Assembly: GCA_020632715.1 (NCBI GenBank)
Contig: JACKFA010000011.1
Coordinates: 62,001 to 126,000 of the forward strand
Length of the DNA: 64,000 nucleotides
Direction of reading: 5' to 3'
Origin: Deltaproteobacteria bacterium
GTDB lineage: Bacteria; Myxococcota_A; UBA9042; PHBI01
The translations under genes were made by a program, and so were the position numbers. Under the pieces are notes generated by a model, which made no database searches, was not told the DNA's origin, and worked only from the letters and a program-made list of their open reading frames with translations. Within the stretch, counting starts at the first letter, position 1. Each line of letters opens with the position of its first letter. This document shows positions 43,305 to 52,400 of this stretch, piece by piece.

Positions 43305-44822
43305 ATGCAGCGTTGGGGGACGTGGCTCGTGGTGGGCGTCATCGGGGCTGCGGCCGCGGCCTGTGGCAGCGAGAGCGACGGCGGCGTCGACCAGGCCACG
43401 GTCGCCGCGCTCGAGGCGCGCGTCGGCGAGGTCGAGACGGGGCTCGAGGCGATCACCTCGGTCGCGACGGGGCCGCAGGGACCCGAGGGGCCGGCTGGGC
43501 CGGCCGGGCCGCAGGGGATCCAGGGCGAGACCGGCGCGCAGGGGCCGAAGGGCGACCCCGGCGACACCGGGCCCGCCGGCCTGACGGGCCCGAAGGGCGA
43601 CAAGGGCGACAGCGGCGCGCAGGGGCCGAAGGGCGATCCCGGCGCGCAGGGGCCGAAGGGGGACCCGGGGATCCAGGGGATTCAAGGCATCCAGGGGATC
43701 CAGGGCGTCCCCGGGACGCAGGGCGTCCAGGGCGAGCCCGGCGCGCAGGGGCAGCAGGGCATCCAGGGCGTGAAGGGCGACAAGGGCGATCGGGGCGACG
43801 TCGGCCCGGCCGGCCCGCAGGGCGACCCGGGCCCACCGGCCGGCGACCCGGCCGACCTCCCGACGCCCCCGGCCATCGGCGAGCTCACGCTCACGGGGAT
43901 CTCGGGCACCGTCGGGAGCGCGACCGTGACGCTCATCGTCCGGCGCTTCGCGATCGAGACGGAGAACACCACCGCGGTCGGGTCGGGCAGCGGCGGCGCG
44001 GGGACGGGCAAGCCGAAGCTGAACGTCGCGAGCTTCGTCGTCGAGGACGGCGCCGGGAACGCGGCGCTCGTGAAGACGCTGACGCAGGGCGGCCACTGGT
44101 CGCGGGCGACGTTCGTCCCCTACGACACCGCGGGCGTCGGCCTCGCCGCCATCACGCTCGGGGATCCGTCCGAAACGACCCCGCTCGTCACGATGTCCAG
44201 CCTGGAGCTGATCCCGGCTCGGAACGCCGCGCAGGTCCCGGTCCTGAGCATGTCGTTCGACGCCTCGGCGCTGCGCGTCACGGCGACGGACGAGTCGACC
44301 GCGATGTGGTCGTTCGTCGCGAACGCTGGCTCCGGGCTCGCGCTCGACGACTCGTCGCTGACCCTCGCGGTCGGCGCTCACCCCGCCGGGGCGCTCGCCG
44401 TGGGCGACGCGCGGGTGGGGATCACCAACATCCTCGTCATCGGCAGCGGCGCGGGTGGCGCGGGCGCCGGGAGGGCGGACTTCGACCCGTTCGTCGTGAC
44501 GGACCCGCCGATCGGCGCGTTCACGGCGCAGCTCTTCCGCCGCATCACGCTCGCGACGCCGTGGCCGGTGGCCGCCCCCGCGGCGCCCGTCGAGCTGAAG
44601 GTCTTCGACCCGGTGTCGGGCGAGCAGACGTCCGCCGTGCGGCTCGAGTGCCTCGTCACCCCGACGAAGCTCGAGCTCTGGAGCGATGACGCGGGCGCGT
44701 TCCACCAGGCGGCGACCATCGTGTTCGGCGCCATGACGACGACCGGGTACGCGGACGGCGTGGCCGGCGCCAGCTGGTCGTGGTCGGTGGTGAAGAACCA
44801 GAGCTCGATCCTCTGCCAGTAG
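43305..44822 (+). CDS. Collagen-like lipoprotein with duplicated C-terminal domain
   Basis: A 505-residue lipoprotein: GVIGAAAAACGSE gives Cys20. A short helical segment (VAALEARVGEVETGLEAI, likely a trimerising coiled coil) leads into 41 uninterrupted Gly-X-Y triplets (residues 56-178, rich in GPKGDPG and GIQGIQGIQ), i.e. a bacterial collagen stalk. The C-terminal ~315 residues hold two related domains, each with a Gly-rich turn (GSGSGGAGTGKPKL and GSGAGGAGAGRADF) and a following FVV(E/T)D strand, distantly like the Hcp beta-barrel of type VI secretion tubes. The ATG has GTGAGGG upstream. Probably a surface stalk carrying two adhesive or binding heads; the Hcp likeness is tentative. Confidence 0.82.
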   Translation: MQRWGTWLVVGVIGAAAAACGSESDGGVDQATVAALEARVGEVETGLEAITSVATGPQGPEGPAGPAGPQGIQGETGAQGPKGDPGDTGPAGLTGPKGDKGDSGAQGPKGDPGAQGPKGDPGIQGIQGIQGIQGVPGTQGVQGEPGAQGQQGIQGVKGDKGDRGDVGPAGPQGDPGPPAGDPADLPTPPAIGELTLTGISGTVGSATVTLIVRRFAIETENTTAVGSGSGGAGTGKPKLNVASFVVEDGAGNAALVKTLTQGGHWSRATFVPYDTAGVGLAAITLGDPSETTPLVTMSSLELIPARNAAQVPVLSMSFDASALRVTATDESTAMWSFVANAGSGLALDDSSLTLAVGAHPAGALAVGDARVGITNILVIGSGAGGAGAGRADFDPFVVTDPPIGAFTAQLFRRITLATPWPVAAPAAPVELKVFDPVSGEQTSAVRLECLVTPTKLELWSDDAGAFHQAATIVFGAMTTTGYADGVAGASWSWSVVKNQSSILCQ

Positions 44823-44858
44823 CGCGGCGCGGGCGCGGCGCACGCGCGGGCAGGTAGA

Positions 44859-45281
44859 TCAGTCGATCTTCGAGCGCAGGCGCTTCTTCTCGCCCTGCTG
44901 CTTCTTCTTGTCGAGGCGCCGCTCCTTGCTGCCGCGGGTCGGCTTCGTCGGCTTACGGCGCTTCGGCGGGACGAGCGCGCGCCGGATGAGCTCGGCGAGC
45001 TTCTCCCGCGTGTCGTTCATGTTGCGGATCTGGCTGCGCGTGTCCTGGCTCGTGATGACGACGGCGCCCGCAGCGTCGAGGCGGCCGCGGCAGAGGCTCC
45101 GGAGGCGGGCCTTCACGGGCTCGGAGAGGGCCTGCGTCCCGGCGAGGTCGAAGCGGAGCTCGACCTTCGTGCTCGTCGTGTTCACGTGCTGGCCGCCCGG
45201 CCCCGACGAGCGCACCGCGGCGAACGCGAGGTCCGCGGCGGGGATGACGAGGTGCTCGGTGATCTGGAGGTCGTCGGCCAT
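44859..45281 (-). CDS. arfB: Peptidyl-tRNA hydrolase ArfB (release-factor-like)
   Basis: A 140-residue ArfB/YaeJ homologue that frees stalled ribosomes by hydrolysing peptidyl-tRNA. The catalytic GGQ sits in VRSSGPGGQHVNTTSTKVEL, and the basic tail (PPKRRKPTKPTRGSKERRLD and on to KKRLRSKID) is the part that enters the empty mRNA channel. Length matches E. coli ArfB (140). Start ATG 45281 gives the canonical N-terminus; a longer open frame upstream lacks homology. Monocistronic, convergent with the collagen-like gene. Confidence 0.93.
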   Translation of the reverse strand: MADDLQITEHLVIPAADLAFAAVRSSGPGGQHVNTTSTKVELRFDLAGTQALSEPVKARLRSLCRGRLDAAGAVVITSQDTRSQIRNMNDTREKLAELIRRALVPPKRRKPTKPTRGSKERRLDKKKQQGEKKRLRSKID

Positions 45282-45623
45282 GGCGGGGGCTTTCTCGCAC
45301 ACGCCGCCGACGAACGGAAGGAGCGGGCGGCGGTCGCCCCGACGGAGAGGGGCCGCCGGGGCGCGAAGCGAAAAAATTGAACCATCCGAAATTTCTACCA
45401 GGCCCCGCCGAGCCCGCTGGCCGCTGGCCGGATGTACGATGTGGCCCATTCACGCCAGTGAATGCCGTTCACTTTTGTTCTTGCGTCGTCTCGCCGGCCG
45501 CCCGTACGGTGGAGACTCGCACTCAGGGGTCGGAACGCGCCACGGGCAGGCAAAGCTCTCGCTGTCACGGGAGAGGTCCGGGCGCGCCCAGTCACGCTCA
45601 CGAGCCACGACGGGAGACCTCCG

Positions 45624-46838
45624 ATGAACTACGCCATGAACCGCTCGCGCGACCTCAACGCGCCCCAGGCTGCCGAGCAGCTCGAGTCCGCTGGCGCTTC
45701 GCGCGGGAACGAGCTGCGCGGGATGAGCTTCGCCGAGGGCGAGGCGGCGCTGAGCCCGGAGGCGCCGGTACAGATGCACGCGAAGGGCGGCGGCGCGCCG
45801 GCGCCCGCGGTGCAGATGAAGAAGAAGGGCGGCGAGCTGCCGGAGGAGATCGAGGCGCTGCACCTGAAGAAGGTGAAGGTGAAGTGCTCGCAGGCGGACT
45901 GGGAGAAGCTGAGCGGGGACGAGCAGCAGGGGGTACTCGACCTGCTCGCGGCGAAGGAGAAGAGCGGGACGAAGTGCACGGTGACGATCCGGAGCAACAA
46001 GCTCGTGGACGTGTCGGAGGAGACGGTCGCCGGGCTCGAGGGGGACGCGGCGACGAACGTGGCGTCGATGCACGACGGGATCGCGCCGAAGAAGTCGAGC
46101 GCGGGGCAGAGCGGCAAGACCATCGGCGTGAACACGAACGAGGCGACGACGGTGCCGGTCGAGGAGGTCAAGGAGGAGCCGAAGAAGGTGCTGAAGGAGC
46201 ACGACGAGACCGTGAAGGCGGCGGGCTCCACGTTCGACTCGGCGGACTACGAGTCGCAGGACATGCAGCAGAGCGGGGTGATGGCGATCCTCGAGGAGGC
46301 GGCGGCGAAGATCGCGGAGTACCGGGCGATCGATCCGGAGGCGAAGGTGACGGTGACGGTGGTGGCGAGCGAGTCGCACGTCCCGAACCCGGCGGCGTTC
46401 AAGGAGATCGGGAGCCTCGCGGCGGCGCGCGCGGCGAACGCGCGGGCGCTGGCGCAGCAGCACTTCGCGAGCGTGGGCATCGACCCGGCGAACATCGACT
46501 ACGCGATCCAGAACCTCGGGGCGAACGGGCCGGCGTGGGACCCGAAGCTCGGCGCGCACAACGACGTGTACACGCAGCACCAGTTCGTGGCGCTCGAGCT
46601 GCACGCGGAGGTGATGGAGGAGGTCGAGGAGGAGACGCCCGACGAGGAGAAGAACGACCAGCCGCAGCCGAAGGTGGACGGCGAGCGCATCTCGCTCTCG
46701 GTCTCGACGAAGACGAAGTCGAAGGGCAGCAACTCCTACGACAAGAAGTTCAAGAAGGCGAAGAAGGGCCCGCGGGTGAAGAAGACCAAGTACAAGAAGC
46801 CCAAGAAGTACCGCACGATCTCCTGCCCGACCTTCTGA
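45624..46838 (+). CDS. Putative effector with shared leader and OmpA-like region
   Basis: A 404-residue protein with no classical signal peptide. Residues ~30-45 (NELRGMSFAEGEAALSPEAP) and the motifs VQMHAKGG and VQMKKKGG closely resemble the leader of the cell-wall hydrolase at 25613-27220. The middle is a mixed alpha/beta domain I do not recognise. Residues ~240-320 (EAKVTVTVVASESHVPN, AAARAANARALAQQHFASVG) are OmpA-C-like in layout, a possible peptidoglycan contact. The C-terminal 70 residues are highly basic (KGSNSYDKKFKKAKKGPRV, KKTKYKKPKKYR). The ATG has GGGAGA upstream. Export by a non-Sec route, perhaps a contractile injection system, is a guess from the leader. Confidence 0.65.
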   Translation: MNYAMNRSRDLNAPQAAEQLESAGASRGNELRGMSFAEGEAALSPEAPVQMHAKGGGAPAPAVQMKKKGGELPEEIEALHLKKVKVKCSQADWEKLSGDEQQGVLDLLAAKEKSGTKCTVTIRSNKLVDVSEETVAGLEGDAATNVASMHDGIAPKKSSAGQSGKTIGVNTNEATTVPVEEVKEEPKKVLKEHDETVKAAGSTFDSADYESQDMQQSGVMAILEEAAAKIAEYRAIDPEAKVTVTVVASESHVPNPAAFKEIGSLAAARAANARALAQQHFASVGIDPANIDYAIQNLGANGPAWDPKLGAHNDVYTQHQFVALELHAEVMEEVEEETPDEEKNDQPQPKVDGERISLSVSTKTKSKGSNSYDKKFKKAKKGPRVKKTKYKKPKKYRTISCPTF

Positions 46839-46847
46839 GCCAGCAGC

Positions 46848-47027
46848 GTGAACATGGTTCACGCGACAGTCCCGGTGGCGGAGTGAGCGCGATTCACAGT
46901 CCCCGGGGACTGTTGAGTGAACCTGATTCACAACAGACCCCGGGGACTGCGGAGTGAGTGGCGAGCGCGACAGTCCCTGGGGACGGCTGAGTGAAGCTGA
47001 TTCACGACAGCCCCCGGGGACGGCAAC
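46848..47027. repeat. Tandem array of degenerate palindromic ~36-bp units
   Basis: Five units about 34-38 bp long start at roughly 46848, 46883, 46917, 46955 and 46991. Each combines a GTGANNNNGATTCAC-like palindrome (GTGAACCTGATTCAC is the best) with an ACAGTCCCCGGGGACTGT-like palindrome (perfect at 46896-46913). Single copies of the second palindrome also occur elsewhere (49139). The array starts 10 bases after a stop codon and leads into a terminal-inverted-repeat element. The gene-free stretch 46839-47591 consists of this array, that element and ~280 bp of unremarkable sequence. Confidence 0.7.
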
Positions 47028-47058
47028 GTAAAGCAATGTAAACGCCCCGGGGAGAACC

Positions 47059-47313
47059 AGCCGCAGCAGGCGCCGTGGAGATGTGGAAAACCCGGACCCG
47101 GTCGGCCGCAGGCCGGCCGGGTCCGTGGTTTTCCAAGGCGATGTGGGCAACTCGGTGGTCGGCGCCCGAAGGGCGCGGACCGCCGAGTTGTCCAAGGGGT
47201 GTGGGCGGCCTCGGGGGCGGGCCGGAGGGCGCGGTGGGCGGAGCCCGCCGCGCCCGGAGGGCCGTCCCCAGGCCGTCCATACCCCCCGTCATCGCCGGCA
47301 TCTCCACGGCGCC
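47059..47313. mobile_element. Terminal-inverted-repeat element, left copy
   Basis: A ~245-bp element with perfect 15-bp ends, GGCGCCGTGGAGATG at 47069-47083 and its complement at 47299-47313. It is made of three successive hairpins, with stems around CCGGTCGGCC/GGCCGGCCGG, CAACTCGG/CCGAGTTG and GGGCGG/CCCGCC. A ~95% similar copy lies inverted at 48761-49035, and the similarity extends 10 bp outside the ends (AGCCGCAGCA). No transposase is inside, so it would be a non-autonomous (MITE-like) element. Confidence 0.65.
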
Positions 47314-47591
47314 CACGGAGGCCTCGACCACCACCCGAACAAATCCAGAATCACGTCACTTTTCGCTTGACGCCTTTCCAGCCGACACCCCGCCGACGAC
47401 GCGCATCGCCGCCAGAATGGCCGAGCTCAGCCCCAGGAGCTCGCCCAGCGCGCTGATCGAGGCGGAGCCACCGCGCGAGGTGGATGAGGTGTCGTTCGTC
47501 GAGCCTGGAGCGTCCTGGAGGGGCAAAGGCCTGCCTCAAAGACCCCGTGCTATAAGGGAATTCCAACGCAGGAATGCCCTGGAGCACGCCC

Positions 47592-49463
47592 ATGCAAGCC
47601 GCCACGCAGGCGAACCCCGTCGTCACGCCGCCGCAGACCGAGCCCGACGCCACCAAGCCCCGCGCGCTCCTCGCCGAGCTCGCCCGCCACGCGGCGTCCT
47701 CCTTCGAGAAGACGGCCGACGTCCTGCGCCTCCTCGGCGAGGTCGACCGCGCCGACGCCTGGTCCGAGAGGCCCTACGGCTCGCTGTTCGCGTACTGCGT
47801 CGGCGAGCTCAACTGGTCCGAGGGAGAGGCCGCCAAGAAGATCCAGGCCGCGCGGGCGGCGCGGCGGTTCCCGCTCCTGCTCGAGCGGGTGCGCGCGGGT
47901 CGGCTGCACCTCGCTGGCGTCGTGCTCCTCGCGGCGAAGCTCACGGACGAGAACGCCCTGTCTCTCATCGACGCCGCGTGCGGCAGGTCGAAGCGCGAGA
48001 TCGAGGCGCTGCTCGCGGCGCGGTTCCCGCGGCCGGACGTGGCGCCGTCCATCCGGAAGCTGCCGGCGCCGTCGCGCGGCGTGGCGGCGGCGACGCCGTC
48101 GCTGCCGATGTCATCGACCGTTCCGGTCGTGAGAGACGCGACGGACGCTCGAGAGACCTCGGCTCCCGCTCCCAGAGCGGAACGACGGGCCGACGTCACG
48201 CCGCTCTCGGCCGAGCGCCACAAGCTGACCGTCACCATCAGCGCCGCGACCCGCGACCGCCTCGCCCGGCTCGCCGCGCTCGCGAGCCACCGGAGCGCGG
48301 AGGCGCGCTCGGTCGAGGGCCTGCTCGACGCCGCCCTCGAGCTCCTCGAGGCGAAGCTCCTGAAGGAGCGCTTCGGCGTCGGGGCCAAGCCGCGCGCGGC
48401 CAAGGCGAAGCAGACGGCGAGGCCGGCGGAGGCCACGACGCCGAAGAAGGCGGCGCGGACGTTCTCCAAGGCCGATCGACGCGCGATCGTCGCGCGCGAC
48501 GGGCTCCAGTGCAGCCACGTCGACGCCGCGACCGGCGCGCGGTGCGGCGAGACTCGGTTCCTCACGCTCGACCACGTGGAGCCCTGGGCCCACGGCGGCG
48601 CGAGCGTGGCCGAGAACGGTCGGGTTCTGTGCAACGCGCACAACCAGGCCGCGGCGCGACGCGTGCTCGGGGAGGCGCTCGTTCGATGCCGGGTCGAGGA
48701 GCGGCGGTCGCTTGGCGCTTGCGTGGCTGACGATGGCGCGATGGAGGTACGAGGCGCTACCGCGCCGTGGAGATGCCGGCGATGCCCCGCGGCTGCGGTG
48801 GTGGACGGCCTGGGGACAGCCCTCGGTCGCCGGGGCTGCGCCCCCGGGCCAGCGGCCTCCGGGGCCTGCGGCCCCGCGCCCCGCCGCGTCCACACCCCTT
48901 GGACAACTCGGCGGTCCGCGCCCTGCGGGCGCCGACCACCGAGTTGCCCACATCGCCTTGAAAACCACGAACCCGGCCGGCCTGCGGCCGACCGGGTTCC
49001 CGGTTTTCCACATCTCCACGGCGCCTGCTGCGGCTTTTGCTTGGGGTTTTCATCGTTGTTGGGGCTTTTCCTGGGGCTTGGGGGCCGGTTCGGGGCTGCT
49101 ATGACCACGCCACGCCGACCAGACCAACCGGTCTGTCAACAGTCCCCGGGGACTGTTCGGGCCGCAGCGTGGGACAGGGGGAGGCGGGATCCTTGCGCCC
49201 CCTCTTCGCGCCTTCGCGACTTCGCGCGAGCCCCTCGCGAGGTCTCGAGCGCGTCGCGGTCTAGCGCCAGTTGCCCATCAGGACGAAGGGGGCCCAATAG
49301 TAGGGGTGCGCTAGCTTCGCGGGCGGGGGGGGTGGACCCATCGGGGGGGGCTCGGGATCCTCTGAGGGGGGTGGGAAGCCCGTCGGCTCTAGCTCGTCTC
49401 CCTCTGGGGGGTGGCCCTTCAGGAGCTCGAGCTTCGCTCGGCGCAGGGCCTCCGCCTTCGTGA
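47592..49463 (+). CDS. HNH endonuclease-domain protein with read-through tail
   Basis: A DUF222-like N-terminal region (residues ~15-145, ARHAASSFEKTADVLRLLGE, SLFAYCVGELNWSEGEAAKK, AGRLHLAGVVLLAAKL) is followed by a variable linker, a helical segment, and an HNH domain at ~300-350 (CSHVDAATGARCGE, LDHVEPWAHGG with Asp327-His328, NGRVLCNAHN). Such proteins are abundant in Actinobacteria and myxobacteria. Homology ends near residue 375, but the frame stays open for ~245 more codons through the right-hand repeat element and into antisense of the CHAT gene, so the true C-terminus is doubtful. ATG 47592 has GGAG seven bases upstream and a TATAAG box near 47551; an ATG at 47574 is possible. The gene sits between inverted element copies. 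Confidence 0.72.
   Translation: MQAATQANPVVTPPQTEPDATKPRALLAELARHAASSFEKTADVLRLLGEVDRADAWSERPYGSLFAYCVGELNWSEGEAAKKIQAARAARRFPLLLERVRAGRLHLAGVVLLAAKLTDENALSLIDAACGRSKREIEALLAARFPRPDVAPSIRKLPAPSRGVAAATPSLPMSSTVPVVRDATDARETSAPAPRAERRADVTPLSAERHKLTVTISAATRDRLARLAALASHRSAEARSVEGLLDAALELLEAKLLKERFGVGAKPRAAKAKQTARPAEATTPKKAARTFSKADRRAIVARDGLQCSHVDAATGARCGETRFLTLDHVEPWAHGGASVAENGRVLCNAHNQAAARRVLGEALVRCRVEERRSLGACVADDGAMEVRGATAPWRCRRCPAAAVVDGLGTALGRRGCAPGPAASGACGPAPRRVHTPWTTRRSAPCGRRPPSCPHRLENHEPGRPAADRVPGFPHLHGACCGFCLGFSSLLGLFLGLGGRFGAAMTTPRRPDQPVCQQSPGTVRAAAWDRGRRDPCAPSSRLRDFARAPREVSSASRSSASCPSGRRGPNSRGALASRAGGVDPSGGARDPLRGVGSPSALARLPLGGGPSGARASLGAGPPPS
48761..49035. mobile_element. Terminal-inverted-repeat element, right copy (inverted)
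   Basis: Ends are GCGCCGTGGAGATG at 48762 and CATCTCCACGGCGCC at 49011-49025, followed by TGCTGCGGCT. Relative to the left copy it is inverted, nearly identical over the ~145 bp nearest its right end, and different in length and stem sequence in the middle. It lies inside the extended reading frame of the HNH gene, directly behind the conserved HNH domain. Confidence 0.65.
49139..49156. repeat. ACAGTCCCCGGGGACTGT palindrome, single copy
   Basis: A perfect 18-bp palindrome identical to the best unit of the 46848-47027 array. It lies about 100 bp beyond the right-hand inverted element and 105 bp beyond the end of the CHAT gene. It may serve as a terminator hairpin for that gene or as a target site for the element. 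Confidence 0.6.
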
Positions 49464-52400
49464 GGGTCGGGTCGGCCTCGTGCTGGCGGTACATGGCCGT
49501 CATCAGCTTTCCCGTGCTCGCGTCCGCCACCGACCAGAGCGTCGCCAGGACCCCGCGCGCTCCCAGCTCCTGCGCCAGGGCCGCGAAGCCCTCCACCTCC
49601 GCGCCGTCGCCCCCCGCTCCCACCGCCGTGTTGCAAGCCGAGAGCGTCAGGAGCTCCACCGCGCCGAACGGGTAGCCGTCGTAGCGGATCTGCTCGAGCG
49701 AGAGCTCGTCCCCCGTGCCCAGGAGCAGGAACGAGTCGCGCTCCGTCCCCGGCCGGAACTCGAAGTGGCTCGCGATGTGGATCACCGGGTACCCCGCCTC
49801 GAGCGCGTCCCGGAGGGCCTCCGCCGTGAACGCCTGGTCGAGGCGCACGATGCCGTCCACGACCCCGTCCGGGTCCCGCTCCTTCTGCCGCCTCACGATG
49901 TGCTCGAGCTCGTCCTTCACCGCCGGCAACGCCACGAAGCGCCCCACCGCCCGCGCGAGGCCGAGCCCCGCGAGCGTCCACTTCGGCGTCCGCTCGTCCT
50001 TCAGCTTGTCCTTCGCCGCCTGCGTGAAGAGCACCGTCCGGAAGCGCTCCACCAGCCACCGCTCACCATCCCAGAGCGCGTCGAACGGCAGGTAGCGCAG
50101 CGGCCCGTCGAGCGAGAGCATCAGCGTCTTCGCGTGCGCCGCCTCGAGGTCCTCCGCGATCGGCGCCACGAGCAGCTCGTAGAAGCGCTTCGCGAGCGGC
50201 TTCGGGTCGCTCGTCGGCTCCTCGAGCAGCTCCCGGAAGCGCCCGATGAGCCGCCCGAGCGAGTCCCCCGCGATCGGCACCTCCCGCGCGAGCTGCACGT
50301 CCGGCGTCGTCAGCAGGATCCGCAGCCGCCCCTCCACCGCGAGGTAGTGCACGAGCACGACGCCATCCCCGAGCGCCCGCAGCGTCCCCTGCATCGACCG
50401 CACCCGCTTGATGTCGAGCGCCGCGAGCGCCATCGCCCGCGGCACCGGGAGCAGCGCGATGTCCCTGTCGAGCGACGCGAGGTACGCGTCGAACGCCTTC
50501 CGCCCGAGCTCGACGACGCCCCGCAGCTCGACGAGCCGCGCCTGCTCCGCCGCCGTCAGCCCGTCCGCCCCCACCCGCTGCTTCTTCTCCCGCAGCGCCG
50601 CGAGCTCCGCCCCGCGCGCCGTCAGCTCGTCCCGCACCGCCGCGAAGCGCTCCTCGAGCGGCGCCTCCGACGGCACCGTCGGCACCGGGTCCGCCGCCGT
50701 CCCCGCCGCGTTCGCCCGCCCGCGCACCGCGAACGCGTCGAGCTCCGACGCCTTCAAGAGCCCGAGCACGTCCATCGCCTCCGGCAACCGCCCGAGCGCG
50801 AAGAGCTCGTCCGCGAGGAAGCGGTAGGCGTCCTGCCGGTCCTCCGCGAACGCGAAGTCGAGCCGCCCGCCGTCGATGTCCCGCACCCCCGCGCGCAGCC
50901 GCTCGATCGTGCGCACCGCCTCCTTCGCGAGCAGCACCGCCGGCCCCGTCGCCCCGCGCCGCGCGAGGAGCCGCGCGTACCCGAGCTGCGCCGGCCACAG
51001 CTCCTCGAGCGCGCCCGACTCCGTCGCGAGCGCCATCCCGAGACCCAACTCGCGCCGCGCCTCGTCGAGCGCCCCGCGACCGAGGGCGAGCTCCCCGACG
51101 AACCGGTGCGCCCGCGCCACGTAGCCGCCCGCCGCGCCGTGCACGCGCTCGATCGCCCCGAGCGCCTCCCGCGCCGCCGCGAGCGCGTCGTCCGCCCGCC
51201 CGAGCTTCGCGAGCACCGTCGCCCGCCCGAGCCGCATCCGCCCCTCGATGTACGACCCCCGCGGCGTCGTCCCGCGCGCCATCCGGAGCGCGACGTCCAT
51301 ATGCTGCAGTGCAACATCGAGATGCCCCGCGTGCGCTTCAGCGCTCGCCACGTTGTAATGTGCGACTGCGAGAGGGAGGCTCCTGCGGCCGACCTTCGTC
51401 AGCCGCTCGAGGAGCGCCTGGTACAGCTTGCTCGCGCCGAGGTGGTCGCCGATGAGGTCGCGCAGGACCGCGAGGTTGTTGAGCGACGTCACCACCTCCT
51501 GCTCCTCCGACCAGCCCGTCATGCGGAGCGAGAGCGCCTTCGTCAGCTCGCGCTCGGCCTCCGCGTAGCGGCCGAGCTCCGTGTGGAGCGCGCCGAGCTG
51601 CCCGTACGAGCGCGCGAGGTCCGCGATCGTGCCGATCCGCTCCTTCTCGCGGATCCCGAGGGCCTCGCGGAAGCGCGCCTCGGCCTCGACCGGCCGCCCG
51701 GCGCGCTGGAGCACCTGCCCGACGTTGTCGATGGCGATGGCGACCGCGGCGAGGACCCAGCCGTCGTCCGCCGCGAGCGCGCGCAGCTCGCGGAGCGCCT
51801 GCTCGAGGAGGGCGCCCGCGTCGTCGCGCAGGAGGTGGAAGCGCGCCCGACCCAGGTTGTGCCGGGCGAGGCTCGTGACCACGCTCGGGCCCGGCGCGAG
51901 GGCCTCGCGCTCGCGGAGCTGGTCGTCCGCGGCGCGCTCCGTCTCGAGGTAGGCGTGCTCGCGCGCGCAGCGCACGGCGACCCGCTCGTAGCCGCGCGTG
52001 AGCGGGTCCGGATCGTCGATGCCGGCGGCCGCGACCTGGATGACGTCCGAGACGAGCGCGATCTCCTGGAGCTGCTCGCCGCCCGCCGCCTCCGCCCAGT
52101 CGTGCTCGAGCTTGATCTTGTCGGGCGGCCCGGACGCGATGGCGACCTCCGGGATGTCGAGGCCGAGCTGCCGGAAGCGCGGCGCGAGCTGGTCGCGCGC
52201 GCGCTCGTCGACCCGCCCCCAGAGGTCGAGCACCGTGCGCCCGTGGCGGTCGCGCACCGTCGGGTCGGCGCCCGCCTCGAGGAGCATGTCGAGGATCTCG
52301 GTCCGACCGAGGTTGGCCGCGAGCCAGAGCGCCGTCGGCTCGGGGGCGACCCAGTCCGCCGGCTCGTCGACCCGGACCCCCGCGGCGATGAGCCAGGCGA

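Noticed and set aside
43470..43840. Tandem DNA repeat in the collagen-like gene considered as a CRISPR or satellite
   Set aside because: It is the coding sequence of Gly-X-Y triplets in a continuous reading frame.
46848..47027. Possible CRISPR array
   Set aside because: Units are degenerate, ~36 bp and contiguous, with no unique spacers, and are themselves palindromic; no cas genes nearby.
47069..47313. Frames within the inverted elements as small proteins
   Set aside because: The DNA is a series of hairpins with terminal inverted repeats; the apparent peptides are by-products, and differ between the two copies through indels.
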